Part shown: piece by piece, positions 49,501 to 62,872 of the stretch
Layout: every line of letters starts with the position of its first letter
Numbering within the stretch: the stretch's first letter is position 1
From: Allacma fusca
Taxonomy: Eukaryota > Arthropoda > Collembola > Symphypleona > Sminthuridae
Reading direction: 5' to 3'
Length of the DNA: 64,000 nt
NCBI GenBank assembly: GCA_947179485.1
Contig: OX359248.1
Coordinates: forward strand, 33,613,378-33,677,377
Made by a program: the position numbers and the translations under genes
The notes under the pieces: model-generated
The model's database searches: none
What the model was told of the DNA's origin: nothing
Seen by the model: the letters and a program-made list of their open reading frames with translations, nothing else

Positions 49501-52500
49501 ACACCCTAGGAAAAGAACGTACGAATTGAGCCTTTAAAAGTGTTCTACCTTTTCGCATGTGGAAATTGGAAATGGGTACCTGCTAGGAGGAACCCTATCC
49601 AGCATATGCAAATTATGTGCATTCACTTGGACGGTGCCTGCTGCTCACACTCACACACTTACATACATATGTATGTATACATACTCACAATTGTACTTCA
49701 TAACAATCTTGTACATCTCCAAATGTAGATATATTTCTAAAATATAGTATTTCTTGCCGGTTATGTGTAGATACTTGAATGGGCGATTGGTAAACAATAG
49801 GACGAGAAAGTCTGAAAGTTGAAGAGATAGTACGGAAACACGCAGTTTCCCAATCTGCCAGATTTGTCTGCCTGTACCTTAATGTGATCTGATGAGCCGA
49901 CTGATTTGTAAGCCGGCTCTCATACTTAGGTGTCTATGCAGAATTCCTTCCCCTTACTGTACGATACAGACACATTACATCGTTATTTCCTCTTAGTTTC
50001 TTTGGCCATAAGTCAACAACTACACATCCAGTTTCCTACAAGTGTCGACTTAGTTTTAGGGGACTCATTGATTTTGTTGTCTGCAAAACTATAAAAGCCT
50101 AATGTATTCACGATAAGAGCAAGTATCGCTGAAACTATACAGGAAATGAAGGATAAATCATAAAAAATGTTTTTGCAGAACTCCTCTATTATTGCTTCCA
50201 CTCATTCAGGATGCTCTTGTGTGTAGCTCTCTTGACAAAAAAAAATGAAATCAATGTGCAATTTACAGTTGCGCAAGAGTCCAGTTAGGGAAATTGAACG
50301 GAGTTGAAAGCAAGTACTGAGCATTGTAGAATTTCAATAGGAAATTAATGCTGTGTTTATCTACATTGTAGAGTCCAGTTCAAGATATAAGTAAACGTCC
50401 AATGGTGTCACTGACTGATTAAAATATAATGTCAAAAATCCTTCATAGAGACTCTCAAGTGTTATATATAGTGGTCATGGTCACACGACATGGATGATGG
50501 TATTTTATCCCTCAATAATTATTATCAGGATCTCAGTCAACAGAGACACAGAGGCAGAGAGAGAGAGAAAGAGAGATATGGTTGCACTGAAAGGTGCGTC
50601 GTGCGTGAATACCCTATAATGTGTGTACACATTGTCAATGACTTGGTAAACCAATGATAAAATCTCTTGTCATCTAAAAATAATAATGCCCACAAATGCA
50701 AACACCATCATTCCATTACTCGTCTATATTCAGGCACCAAACATGTAAAAATGCAAATACTTTTTGATAACAATTCAAATTTACGCAGGTATAGTAATAA
50801 TGGGATGGGAGCGAGCGAAAGTAAAATTAAAACTTATCTCCCCCCCATCAACATGGATTTAGGCCAGAAACAATAATAATGTCACATTTAATCACGACAA
50901 CGAAGCAACTTTTCAATGTTTACATTGTACTCTTTGAGGAGATGACCATAGAAGATAATATGTACTTTAAATATGAAGAAATTGTTTCTAATTGTGAATT
51001 ATTATTTATTTCTACTTTCAAGTTCAAGTTGAAATTCAAGTATCCCGAGTAATTTTTTGTTCATTTAAAAGAAAATTCATATGAAAAAAAAAGAGTTAAT
51101 ATAATAATTTACTCTGGCACTTTTTGGAGACTCGGAGTCAAAGCCCATAAAGCACTTGGATTTCTCTACATTACATAGAAAAAGAGCAGGTACTTAGGCA
51201 CATTTGCTTATTGTCATGTTTTACAGGCACAATGTTTCGTGTACCTATGCAGTTTTATGCTCACAATTAGACTTAATATGAACATCAAGATTATTAGTGC
51301 ATCTACACACTCGACGTATGTATGGATGTATGTACAATCCTGATGTAGTTGGATCCTGAGCTGGGAAAAGCTATCGTGAAAATATAACAATAGTCCCATT
51401 CATTTTGTTTACACTCATTTATTTTACTTTGCTGGTTAGGAGCTTTAAGTGGATGATTCCAATTTATTTATAAAGCATCCCCTCAAGGTGAAGTAATTTC
51501 AAGATGTACATACATACAACAGAAGATTCTATATCTCCTGCCTTGTTCTATAATTATTTGAGTGTACGCAGACATCTCTCCAACATTCAAATTTTCTTCC
51601 TTTTCCCCACAAAACAATTGTGATCAGTTGAATTGGTTGGAATTCGTGTGCTGAGACAGAAATATCCTTACTATAATTATCTTATCCTGAGTTGGCCAGC
51701 TCAGCGGGCAATATTATCTGGGTTTGAAGCACATTGTGCATACAATAGCAACAATGCTGTACATACGGTTCTAGTAACATCAAGAGCCACACAATTTCCA
51801 CACGAAATTTAAGCATTAATTTAGAAATCAGAAGTGGTTTTTAGGTTGTGGAAGCAAGCACGATCGTTTAAGAGCGGACGGGTGCCGGCGTCATGATTAC
51901 AATATGAGAGGAGCGTCATAATGAAAGTGATTGAGGATAATTAAGCATGAAAAAAGCTAAATTAAATGCTTAACTTGAAGTCCCTTTGTTTTTCCTATAT
52001 AAAGAGGAATCAGAGTGAGATGTCCCACGTGGGAAATCCTAGCCTTCTCATTGTTTGAAAAACTTTACACTGAAAGTCTGAAAACATTTAATTGGTGTAC
52101 TCTTCTAACTGAATCTAGGTGAATTACTGTGTCACCATTACAATGGTAATAGCAAGCGCTCTTAGCTTTAGATACTGTTCGTAATTTAATAACCCAGAGA
52201 TTTTGTTTTCAGATTTTTGTTTCCGTTATTACTAAATCCAGCACTGCTCCATTGAAAGCTAAAAGTCTAGTTTTTGTGTTCCACACTCTGCTACAATGTT
52301 TTTGAAGGCTGATTGAGACTGTCAATAGTAACAGGAGCATTTCCATGATAATTAAACAATGCGTGACTGAATATTCACTTACCAGCACGACAGGCTGTGC
52401 AGGAAACAGACGTCATCACCGAAGTCTCAATTTCCCGTACAACTTTTCCTAAATCTAAAACTTTAGAGAAGCGACTGAGAAGAGATGTGATGCCGTCCAT

Positions 52501-54317
52501 GGATCTACCATGGTCAGCTCTTGAGGATGCGGTTGTGAGGGAAGCCTCAGCCAGCTCATCAGTTAGATTGGAGATTTCTCTCATATTATTCTTATTGTCA
52601 CTTCCACCAACTGTGGGCTGTCCCGTCGTAGCGGGGCCTTTGGTCACTGAGATGATCGATGGACTACTACTCGATATCCAGTAGTTATTGACATCATTTC
52701 GGCTCACCATCGTGGATGCGGTAGAGTAGTCATGGTAGTGAGTATTCACCGGTGTGGTCAGTCTTACCGTTTGACCCCATGCGGAAGCTACAAAAACCCA
52801 TCAAATATCTGTATTACATCTCAATTTTGTCACTTAAATTGTACACCTCCAGCTGTAAATCCTTGAAATGTATAAGAAATAGCCTTGTTTTTGTCAGTCA
52901 AGAAGCGGATTACACGTGTTCTTAGGCGACAAATTCCCTTGGGAATTTCTCCTTTTAGCTCTAGCACAGTAGGACATATGACACAGACACACAAGGTATA
53001 TTATTTACAAAGATACAAAAAATGTTATCGTATTATAAAAAGCGACAAGAATAATTTCCCTACTTGTGAGAATAAAAACAACCAGCTTGCCAGTATAAGC
53101 AGGATGATTCCTTCTGAGGATTCCTGTATAGACACCTCATCTGTTATGAGTCAGTGACAATGCACTTACTTATAGTATGTATATATGTAATTACATGTGG
53201 TTGATAATCTTAGGATGAAAATAAACTCCTTCGTGAATAGGACATCTCCTGCAGGCTACATTACAATAAATTCACGTATTTGTGTATTCCCATGGTGTGT
53301 CACACACTCAGGAGCTCCCCCCACTACTACTATTCCATCTCTCATTAGAAATTTTGAATTGTCCATTTAATTTTCATTTTTTTATGTATTTTCAAGGAAG
53401 TCAATTGAAACCACATAAAAAGCTAATGAAAAGCAGCTTTTTACAGTTTCTATTTATTAACATATATTTATCTACAGAGATCATTGCTTTTGAGGAGAGC
53501 CAGTAACGTCAATCGTCAACAATCCCTGCTACGCTGCTACTATGTATGTATTTGTATGTATACCCGCCTGTAGCACCTCACCTATATGAGACTCTCCACT
53601 CTGTAAAAGAGTTGTAATTGATGACGATGATTAACCACTTAAGATAGGTCCATCGGCTATAGAAAGGTAACTGATGTTAGGACATACAACAAAAGGAAGG
53701 AAAGTATTTAAATAACTTATTCATGAAAGTTACATTGCCGAAGGAAGGGAAAATCTTATTGCGAAATACAAGAGTAAGTATGTACTCATTGATAGCTACC
53801 ACCTGCTCTTACTTATACATATGTATGTAGATGCTCAAGATGCACGTACACACATGCACACATACCCCTCTGTTTATTTTATTCATTTCAAACCTAACAA
53901 TAAAAATTTAAAAGCGCTTCCTATACACGAGGAGGTTACGTATAAAAATTGGAGTGTGTCCCGCATATGAAGAGTATTCAATTTTTAGGACAACAAATGT
54001 TAATTAGAACCTCAACCAATAATTATTACAACTGGTGAAGCAAACCATTAATTATCTATTACGAATATAAAACACTTGGGTGTACAAATCTTGATCATAT
54101 AATGCTACTTACTGTAACATACCATAATATAAAAAAATAAAATAAAGCAGGACATACCAGAAATTAAAACTGTTAATAAGCTGGCGGATTTTAAGACGGT
54201 CCAGTGGTTCTGATTTTTGACTGAGCCATGTTTTCGGGGTCGCTTGAGATTCCCGCACCAAAATTCCAACATAGTAAAAACTTGACGATGTTTGTGACAA
54301 GGCATAAATTCTTTCAA
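43598..54317 (-). CDS. SMPD1: Acid sphingomyelinase (sphingomyelin phosphodiesterase)
   Basis: Eleven coding exons on the minus strand: 54317-54158, 52787-52383, 47797-47664, 47312-47148, 46328-46098, 45979-45807, 45302-45108, 44991-44821, 44437-44245, 44148-43958, 43808-43598. Phases agree throughout and the product is 742 residues. In order: signal sequence with a long charged lead (core [13 protein letters not shown], about 41-53), a Ser/Thr-rich propeptide, a saposin B domain from CTAC (about 183) to GETCGK with six Cys, a Pro linker ([10 protein letters not shown]), then the metallophosphatase domain. Metal and catalytic residues by family comparison: D301, H303 (SDTHWDP), D375, H379 (WTGDIPAHD), N415, H416 (GNHEG), H523 (IIGHIPPGH), H557, H559 (FGHTHFDE). 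It hydrolyses sphingomyelin to ceramide and phosphocholine in lysosomes or when secreted, with zinc (family knowledge). No defect was seen. Exon 1 and its start are less certain than the rest. Confidence 0.93.
48068..48175 (-). CDS. Candidate 108-base cassette exon in SMPD1 intron 2
   Basis: Minus strand, between an acceptor (tatactactag) and a perfect donor (gatg then gtaagt). It is 108 bases, starts and ends in phase 1, exactly matching the junction between SMPD1 exons 2 and 3, and would add 36 residues ([20 protein letters not shown] and more) after the first CxxC of the saposin domain. No stop in frame. Skipping it gives the normal saposin spacing, so it would be optional or belong to another transcript. 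Confidence 0.3.
48533..48546. repeat. Short (GA)n run
   Basis: Short GA dinucleotide run in SMPD1 intron 2. Confidence 0.7.
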
Positions 54318-57300
54318 AATTGTGTACGATCAAAAATCCTTCGGAATGGGACTCATGAGTGTACTTCACTCTTTTGTGTGTTGTTTAAATCAGAAGAACT
54401 TTTGTATATTCACTGTAGATATCTATATGTGGTCAAGTGCCTTGAGCAAGTTTGTGCGTATACTTTTAGTATCCCTGTTGTTGGAACATCACTCCGCCGC
54501 TGTAGAGCCAATTGGAAGTAAATGGATTTTCTGTCGAGGAAAAGTAATCATGCTACTAATTTGAGGAAAATTGCACGTCAAAGAGAAAACCTGCTATTTA
54601 AAAATAACTACAAAAAAAATATAGTGCCATTCAGCTTCTCGGCTGTATCAGAAATATATGACGGTAATGGTACTCACGTAATCTGTAGATTACTAAGGAT
54701 GCTATTATCTATAGATATCTTATCAAAAATTCCGTACACTTTCTGGAGGCGTGTCACCACCTGATCTGACTGGGAATTCAGTGATTGATTAACAAGCCGG
54801 AAAGGGCTGTGTTGTGTAATTTAAAATCAAATTACAATAATAATTCCTGACATAAAGACTCAATATAGAAAGGAACAACTCACGGAAGTAATATGGTAAA
54901 CTTTTGGTACGTTCGATGGGCTCAAGAGAAACGTGCTAATATTTAGCATGCTAAATAAACACATATATACATACATATGTATGTACATGTACTCTCTTCA
55001 CTTTTGTTTTGACTTCGGGATCAATACTGTAATACAGAGTCAGTTGCCAAGAGGTCCTGCCGGTCACCCTTTATTGTACGTTGTGATAAGTGAAATCGTA
55101 TAATAACTTGTCAAAGAGAAATATTACACGGTAAACAATCCTCACGTCTAGGAGCTGTTGGAGTTGGAGGCTGCTGTAACTGCGGCAAAAGAATTGCAGA
55201 TTATACTGTTGCCAAACAGTAATTCATGTTAATGCAGATTGGACCCATGAACATCATCATAGTTCATTGTAGAAATAGTGTGTGGAACATTACAGGGCAG
55301 TAAACTTAAGGAAACAGTGAGCAACGACAACAACTGATGAGCCAATGTATAATGTGTAGATTTGTTTCAGGGGGTTAACTACTCGCAGTGGACAGTACTG
55401 TAATAGTAAAAAGGAGCGAGGATAAAAATGTAGAGGAGTTATTATTATAATAAAAAAAACACCAGTCCAGTGTTGTAAAAAAAAAATATGCACAAAACAC
55501 ACGGAGCACTTTTACCACACACACAACTGACTTCTAAGGAACTTAGTTCTGAAGTTGCAAAATAGTAAGCATGAGGTCTACAGTACACAAGAGGGAACGA
55601 GGAAGCCCAGAGTTAACTTGCTGCTGCAGCGTTGAAGGCTAGCCGTCGACTGACGAACAATCCAAATTATTTTTTGGTCGAGTAACTTTTAAGTTGATTT
55701 GTGCATCAGGCGGGGCACTCTGGAAGGTATAGTTTATGTAAGTAAAATGAAGTCACTATCTGTACTACGGCAGTAGTGTCTACTCACTATTTGAGACTCT
55801 AGTAGTAAGGCTTGCACCTTCCTTGTATGGCCTTCTTCCACTCTGATAATAATAACTAAAGCTCTTTAATAAAAAGACCCATATCACCCCCTCACTGCTC
55901 TTCTGCCTAAATGTGGGTTCTTGGATGCAGACTAGAGCTTTTATTCTCACTCAAGCTATAAGTTACAAAACTTTGTTGAACAGAGTGTACAAGTAGAGGA
56001 GACAAAAATGATGAATACTTCTTGCTCGAGTTAAAAACCGCTAAACGTTTATCTACGTAGAATGGTTACGCATAAATTTTTACAATGTGGGAATTATCTC
56101 ACCAAATCTTTAAAAGGATAAGGATTCATCACGTGCATACTGTACGCAATACAAAGGCCGTTGTACTCTTTGGTTTTGACTGTATAGTCTCACTCCGCCT
56201 AAAAGTGAGTCAGTGGGGTTAATTAACAGTGATATTCCAAATTATTTTATTTTACTCATGTTTGCTATAACAAATATATATTTTGTACATATGTAGATAA
56301 GTGTGTAAGTGTAGAAGTCAACATGTGATGATTTATTATGGACAGAGAAATTAAATACTTTTTTAATTCAATAATTCTTCGATCATCGAAAAAATCCTTG
56401 CAAGTTATTTCAAAATTGACATTAATCTGTAAGGTCGACTATGACGTCCATAGAAGAGCAGTATGAAGCGAGCGGAATGGGAAGTTAATCAAAAGGGGTA
56501 ATGTTAGACATGAGAACAGGAGCAGTAAAGGGTGTAAAGTGATATCATTTTTTTAAAATCATGGAAAGCTATTCTAAGCCGTAAGAAAATATCACGTCTA
56601 GGAAATCCCGATTTAGATCCTCCAGGTGACCAGGTACCAGTGTATAATTTAAAATTTAGCAATCTAAACTAAGCAATAGAATAATTATTGGGATTAAACA
56701 TAATGTGTATAATATTGAAAATTAAAACGTACGCATTACTTAGTTGGCATTTAACACAGACTTCCAATCAATAAACCTTACAATTTACAAGTAAACCGAG
56801 TATACTAATACCTTAGCACTTTAGCAGTGAGCGTTTTGTAGCAACAGAATTGAAATCCACATTGTTCTATTTTTATTGTCTATCATTTTGAAATTAATTG
56901 AAACATGATGCAAAACTGGTATTGTCAGTTACAAATTGTAAAGGAAAGCTGTACTTGCAGCTTTAGCCGTCAATAAACTCGACTTCATACAAGGCATTAC
57001 CTACTGACTTGATTTACCATGCAAGATAGGTGTTGCACCTTCTCAGACTAAAGAAGATCGTGTACTAGCCCAGACAAAAATTTTTACAGGTACATATGAC
57101 AGTTCAAAAATCACATTTTTTGAGTCTCCTATGCAGGCAGGTCTACGTATCTATAGAAATGTCTACTTATCACACGCACTGAAAACTTTAGACATTGGAC
57201 GCTACTACAATGTTAAGTGTCATTGAAGACCTAAAAATTTCCGTCATTTCCTTAACACTATCAGTTCTGGTCGAAAGTCTGAAACAGTTATTACGTTTCA

Positions 57301-60300
57301 AAACTTGCCAAAAAAAATATTTTTTTTTTAGAATCAGGAGGTCAAAACATTATGGAATATTGCTGAAGGCATATGCGACTCTAGAAATGTTCCATCCCAT
57401 TTTAACCTGTGGCTTCAAGCTATTATATAAATAAAAATGGATTACTCAACGGTCCAAATTAGAGTTGAAAAATTACTCTGAGATGATTGTGAATAATAAA
57501 GCAAATAAACATGATTGAGCATGTGCTCAAAAACAACATTAATTGGATTGATTAATAGTACGACGTAGAAAAACATCGGATGATTTTTTGTTTGTGTGTA
57601 CATACGGTATACAGTACATATCTACACATATGTATGGATACTATTCGGTTTAGTACAGTGTCAAGACTCTATGGATCATCTCATTCATCTTGCGCAATCA
57701 AAACAGTTCCCAAAACATGTCAATACTCTCAATACATACTCACCATCCAATAAATAAACAAGTGAGGAAAATGATTTAGCACAAAAAATAACTGAATCAG
57801 ATATCCCCATCTAAACCTACAAATCCACTATTGGGAACACGTTATCAACAAGGAAATTAATTGGCTTCACAAGACTAAACTAAAAGTGATATGAGGTGAG
57901 GTGAAATGAAAAACCGGGGAAATATAGTTAAGAGAGAGTAATAACCAAATTCCGTCTTACTTCTGGTTTTCTGTACTCTTTGACACCAACTACCTGAAAA
58001 AAAAAATGCAGAGGAATAAATAAAAAATGAGCAGATCGATAAGAAATGACCACTTGACAGGCAGGAAGGAGTAAAAGGTGTGAAATAAATAAATAGAGAA
58101 TGAAGTTGTATGCATGTGACATGCACTTACTATATGTATATATAAATATACATATGCATGGAACCATATGTACGCACGACAATGTAAAAAATGACCATAA
58201 TAAAAAGAAGCTAATATGCTTTGAAGATTCCTATGCTCCTATGCTCTTCAAAGGCGTGTACACAAAAAAAAAACTGTATATGCATAAGATTTGCAGGTTA
58301 AATGAAGAAGATTATCTTTGAAACTAAGAAGGTTGCCTGCCTTGGTTTTTCTGCATTGGTTGAGGTCAGTGGGTATGTGGGCTACACATACTCGTATATA
58401 CAAGACAATCAAACTCACTGTTATTTACACTCAGACCATCTTCCATTATATACCGGTATTAAACCTTCACTGAATTCTTGTATTTAATTCTCTGTTGAAA
58501 ACCGACCGGCAGTAGGTGTGTATTCTTATTGTCTCTCTGTCTCTCTCTTTCTATACGCTACATGATTAACTACCACAGCGTGAGGAAAAACTGGCATGAG
58601 GATATAATAATTGCATATATACACCACACACACACACACACACACACAAACACAGAGATGAGTACTGGTAGGATTTAGGATTACCATCTCTATTCTTGTA
58701 TTCCCATAGATATATCTATGCACATGGTAACGTACTGACGAGATACTTAATATAATAATTTGAAGCCCGTCTTTACTTTTAGTCTGTTAACTTTTACACG
58801 TAACCACTCATCTATAGTCTTGTTTGGTTCTCCCAATAAAGGGTTGGATGCTATAATATTCTGTCTGTAGGAAAATATCTCTTTTTCCGTCTTGACTATC
58901 TATAAGCTGCTGACAGTGCTAGCGTATGATGTACATATATCATCACGCTCCTATAAAAATCTAGATTATGTTGCCGTCCATCTATCCCTTTTTGGCTTAC
59001 TTACCTCTCAGAATATATTATTATGCTAATATATAATTCACTCTACTTTGTGAATTAAAAGCTCGCGTATGTTTTGTAATATAAAATTCATTAAAGATGC
59101 AATGAGCATTACATCTCTGTATATGTTGTATCATGTTGGCAATTCACGTTGGCACTTCAACCAAAGGGCACTGGCACCATATACATAAGATCCTTCCGTA
59201 CTCCTTCCATCTTTTCAGTAATATTTGGAAAGTTACAAGAGGGGCATACAGTACATCATCTTAATAGAAGATTACAAATTCGATGCCCCATAAACGAATT
59301 CAAATTCATGGACTAAGTTGTGAATTCATTCAGAGTTTAAAAATTCAGCCATGGCTTACCTTGTACTTGAACCTTTAGCTCTTGTTTTGCTTGAATCACT
59401 CTTTTAAAAGTCTGGGTTCTATTTCCTTGCCGAAATTATAAGTAAACTAGAGATTACACAATCCCATACCCCATTTTATGTGTAGACTCACAACTGTTCC
59501 TTTTTGCATAGATTGGACAAAGATTTCCTGTATATGTAAGTACATTGGACAAAAAAGTATAGGGATTTTTATGCTCGATGACATAGTGCCTGCCCTATTT
59601 TCAATAATGCATACAAATCCCAGGAAGCATTGATGCACAAAAAAAAGGTGATAAAAACTACGGTAACGACTGCTGGTGACACAATAAACCTCTACCATTA
59701 AAACCAACAGGCCGTATCATGCAGGATGATCAGACTTTTAAGATTTACGTAAGGAAATTCACACCAGATCCGTGAAATTGGAGCAGTAGAAAACGGATGG
59801 GTAATAGGAAATCAAATGAACAATAAAATCGTTTTGCAATGTGCCATTTGTGTAACTAACTGTTCTACTTCAAGTACTACACTACAATGTACATGCACAA
59901 TATATACCGTCCATCCTGAATTCCCTGAATGAAAAATCTGTACAAAGGAGTGGAACATTATTGGAAGTAGAGTTGTCCAAAATAACTACAAAAGAGTGAC
60001 AACTCAGACAACTATACTCAAGTGTCTATTCTATTGCAAACTTTATCCAAATAGACTGTTGCAATTGAGTATGTGCTCAAGCTACACGTCTTCCATGTCA
60101 AGTTGGGTGGGCAATGATACTGTTTTGGACGGAGCTCAGAGCTCACTAGCCTAAATTACTATATAGTATGAACTTGATTGCTCTTAATAGGCTTAAACAG
60201 AAAATGGACACTAATTGTTACCAATGGGCAAACTGAAGAGAGTTTCGGCGCCGGCAGGATAATTTAGTTGGAGTAATTTACAAATTACATATTTGGAGCG

Positions 60301-62168
60301 GACATTATGGCAGTAACGTGGACTTAATGGTGGTATTTTACGCCGTTCTAGGGTGGTTAATAACAGCACTCACGTTTTTTTAACTGAGGATTTTAAATTT
60401 AAAAAGCAACTAAGGAATATTGGAGCTAACTGTTTAATGTAATAGTATTACTTGAAGGTACATAGGAACTTCAAGTGTGAATGATGGGAGATTATTTCAC
60501 ACTTGAATTAGTTTTAGCGTTTGCTCTATCTACAGTTATAGCTTGGGCTTGGAGTAATGCAATTTGGCGGAACTGAATAGGAATATAAGTTTTTGACGGT
60601 GTTAGTGATAATAGTAAAAAAAATGGTTCTTAAAAACACTCGGCAAATTTGTAAAAAGTAGGTTTGCCAGTTTTAATTAGTCTCTATCTACGCCACAGAG
60701 AATATAATAATGTAAAAGGAAATTTTTTCAGGACGGTGTATATAATAATTATTTACACCGGTATATTTGTTGTGTGGGTATATGATAAGCTGATAAAGAG
60801 TTTATAAACTGTCACTATTCAGGGTAAACATTTTGAATTCATAAAGTTCGGACAGCTCTGTGAGATCTCTTGCAGTCCTGAGATGACGCGGTAAGTACTT
60901 ACTTGCTGCATCTATACTTAAATGGATACTTCTTTTAGAAGACAAAATGAGGAATGAGAGTTTCTCTTTATTATTATGTAGAGCTGAATTCATTATCGAG
61001 ATGATGATGCTAGGTTAGCACCACCATCCACATTATTATTCAATTCCAAGAGTACCCCTACCTACATACATACTATTGTTTCAGAAAATCTCATCATCTC
61101 TCAAACTTATGCATGTACATATGCATAGAAGAATAGCATTTTAACTTCCCCCTTCCTAAAGTGTATATAAGTTGAGAATATCGATGTAGGCACGAAACCA
61201 GAAGTGCAAGTCTGTTTGTGGACGAGAAGTCATTCTGTCCTTCTCTTGTACTCAATTCTACCCTATTGACATTCTCTATAGATATGTGAGGAAATTTTCA
61301 TCTTCTCATTGATCTGGTTTTTGTTGCTGTTCAGGGCGTCCCTGCATATTATAAATTGCATTGCATGATTACCGTTACTAGTTTTCTCTTAGGACAAATT
61401 AGGCAATTGTGTTACTACCAAATAACTACATCCTCAGTTCCCTGATACTCATTAATCTGAACACCATGTTACACGATAACATCATCTAAACTTCAGTTTA
61501 AAGTTTCACTAACAACGAAAAATACAAATATGAAATAATTACTTGAAACATAGGCATTCAAGCATGTCACGTCACAGTATAATTTTATTCAATACTTACA
61601 AATTTGCTGCACACAGGCATATTTACATACATACAACGCTATATAGTAATTATTGATGTATAATTAAAGGCTCCATTGTCAAATCAACATTCTCAACTTA
61701 AATTGATCGCAATTAATTCAAAAAGTATGTCATCCATGCGTATTGAGTACAAAAAAACAAATACCCGCGGGCAACAACAATATTGACGGAGTTGAAATAA
61801 CGAAGCCGAAGTTGAACTTACTAGTTTAACTTGAAGATGAAATTTTTGCATGCATCTGACATTATACATTTTAAACTAGGATCAGGACAAAAACTGGTAA
61901 AACTCGTTTCAAAAAGTTAAGTTTTCACACAAATCAAAACGTAAAGGAAGGAAGTATGAAAACTAAAAGTTTGGACACACTTAACAGACTTAACTAATAT
62001 CATCTCAATATTCACAGGAGCAATAAGGATTTTGCTTCCAGATTTAACAAAAAGGAACAATCACATGCTTTTTTTTTGTCAATATAGGTCCTAACAATAA
62101 GTAATAATTATTATATTAACAGGCGGTCCATAGTATAGATAATAATGTAATAACTATATTATAGTAAA
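54318..62168. other. Gene-poor stretch between SMPD1 and NPC2
   Basis: Probably contains the SMPD1 5' UTR and promoter on the left and the NPC2 3' UTR on the right. The only exon-like item is a 33-base candidate at 57963-57995 on the minus strand. An AC run lies at 58624-58647. No full gene seen. Confidence 0.5.
58624..58647. repeat. (CA)n microsatellite
   Basis: About twelve CA units. Confidence 0.85.
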
Positions 62169-62872
62169 TTAACGAATCTTCGCAGGAATGATAACACAAG
62201 CAACATCTTTATTCTGCTTGTCAACCAGCTCCCATTTGACTTTGACGCTCAATCGAGGGTAAGATTTTAAGACTGGAATTTGAGCTTCGTAATTGTAACT
62301 GGCGGCTGGTGTGATCGGACAGTGAACTCCGCTATTGCAAGCATTGCCCTGTAGATATAAAAAAAAAGAATGGAAAATTTATCTTCACATGTTATTCAAG
62401 GCTATAAATATATAAGGACATTCTTCCCATTGCATGATATTATACAGACTACTACTTTTTCCCAATACAGGTTTCTCCATTGGACATTTAAGAAGAGCAT
62501 GACTGCGAATAGTAACAAATTTACCTGAGGAATATGAAAAGGAATGGGGATTGAGCCAACGATTCCATGGACCACAGCTTTCAGAGTCGGAGAGGCAACT
62601 TTGGACGTGAAACTGATTTTGATGGTAGCGTTTGCCCCGGCTTTAAGAATACAAGCCTCATCTTCAAGTTCACAGGGAATCACTTCAACTTTTGAGACTT
62701 TCCCATCCAGTCCATTGCATTCCTCGTATGGAGTATCACTATACCCGGGCATGGTGTACCACCTGTGAACGATATAAGGGGTATTTTTCCTCTTGGCTCC
62801 TACTCCTACTCCGCTTGCCACAAGGCACACAGTTATGGTAAGAAGCAAGCTTACTACTTTCAAAGAAGCCAT
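62169..62872 (-). CDS. NPC2: NPC2-type lysosomal sterol-binding protein (ML domain)
   Basis: Two coding exons on the minus strand, 62872-62525 and 62348-62169, joined in phase 0 (cag, gtaaat; ctacag), give 175 residues. Residues 1-26 are a signal peptide (MASLKVVSLLLTITVCLVAS). The mature protein carries the six NPC2 cysteines: YEEC, IPC with DEAC, GNAC with VHC, and DVAC. The strongly conserved KAVVHGIVGSIPIPFHIPQ and SGVHCPI match NPC2, and ANAT is a potential N-glycosylation site. NPC2 binds cholesterol in the lysosome lumen and passes it to NPC1; arthropods often have several copies, some with other ligands (family knowledge). The ATG was chosen because an acceptor (tttttttttgtttgcag) lies just upstream, implying a 5' UTR exon. 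Its neighbour SMPD1 has the same orientation. Confidence 0.95.
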
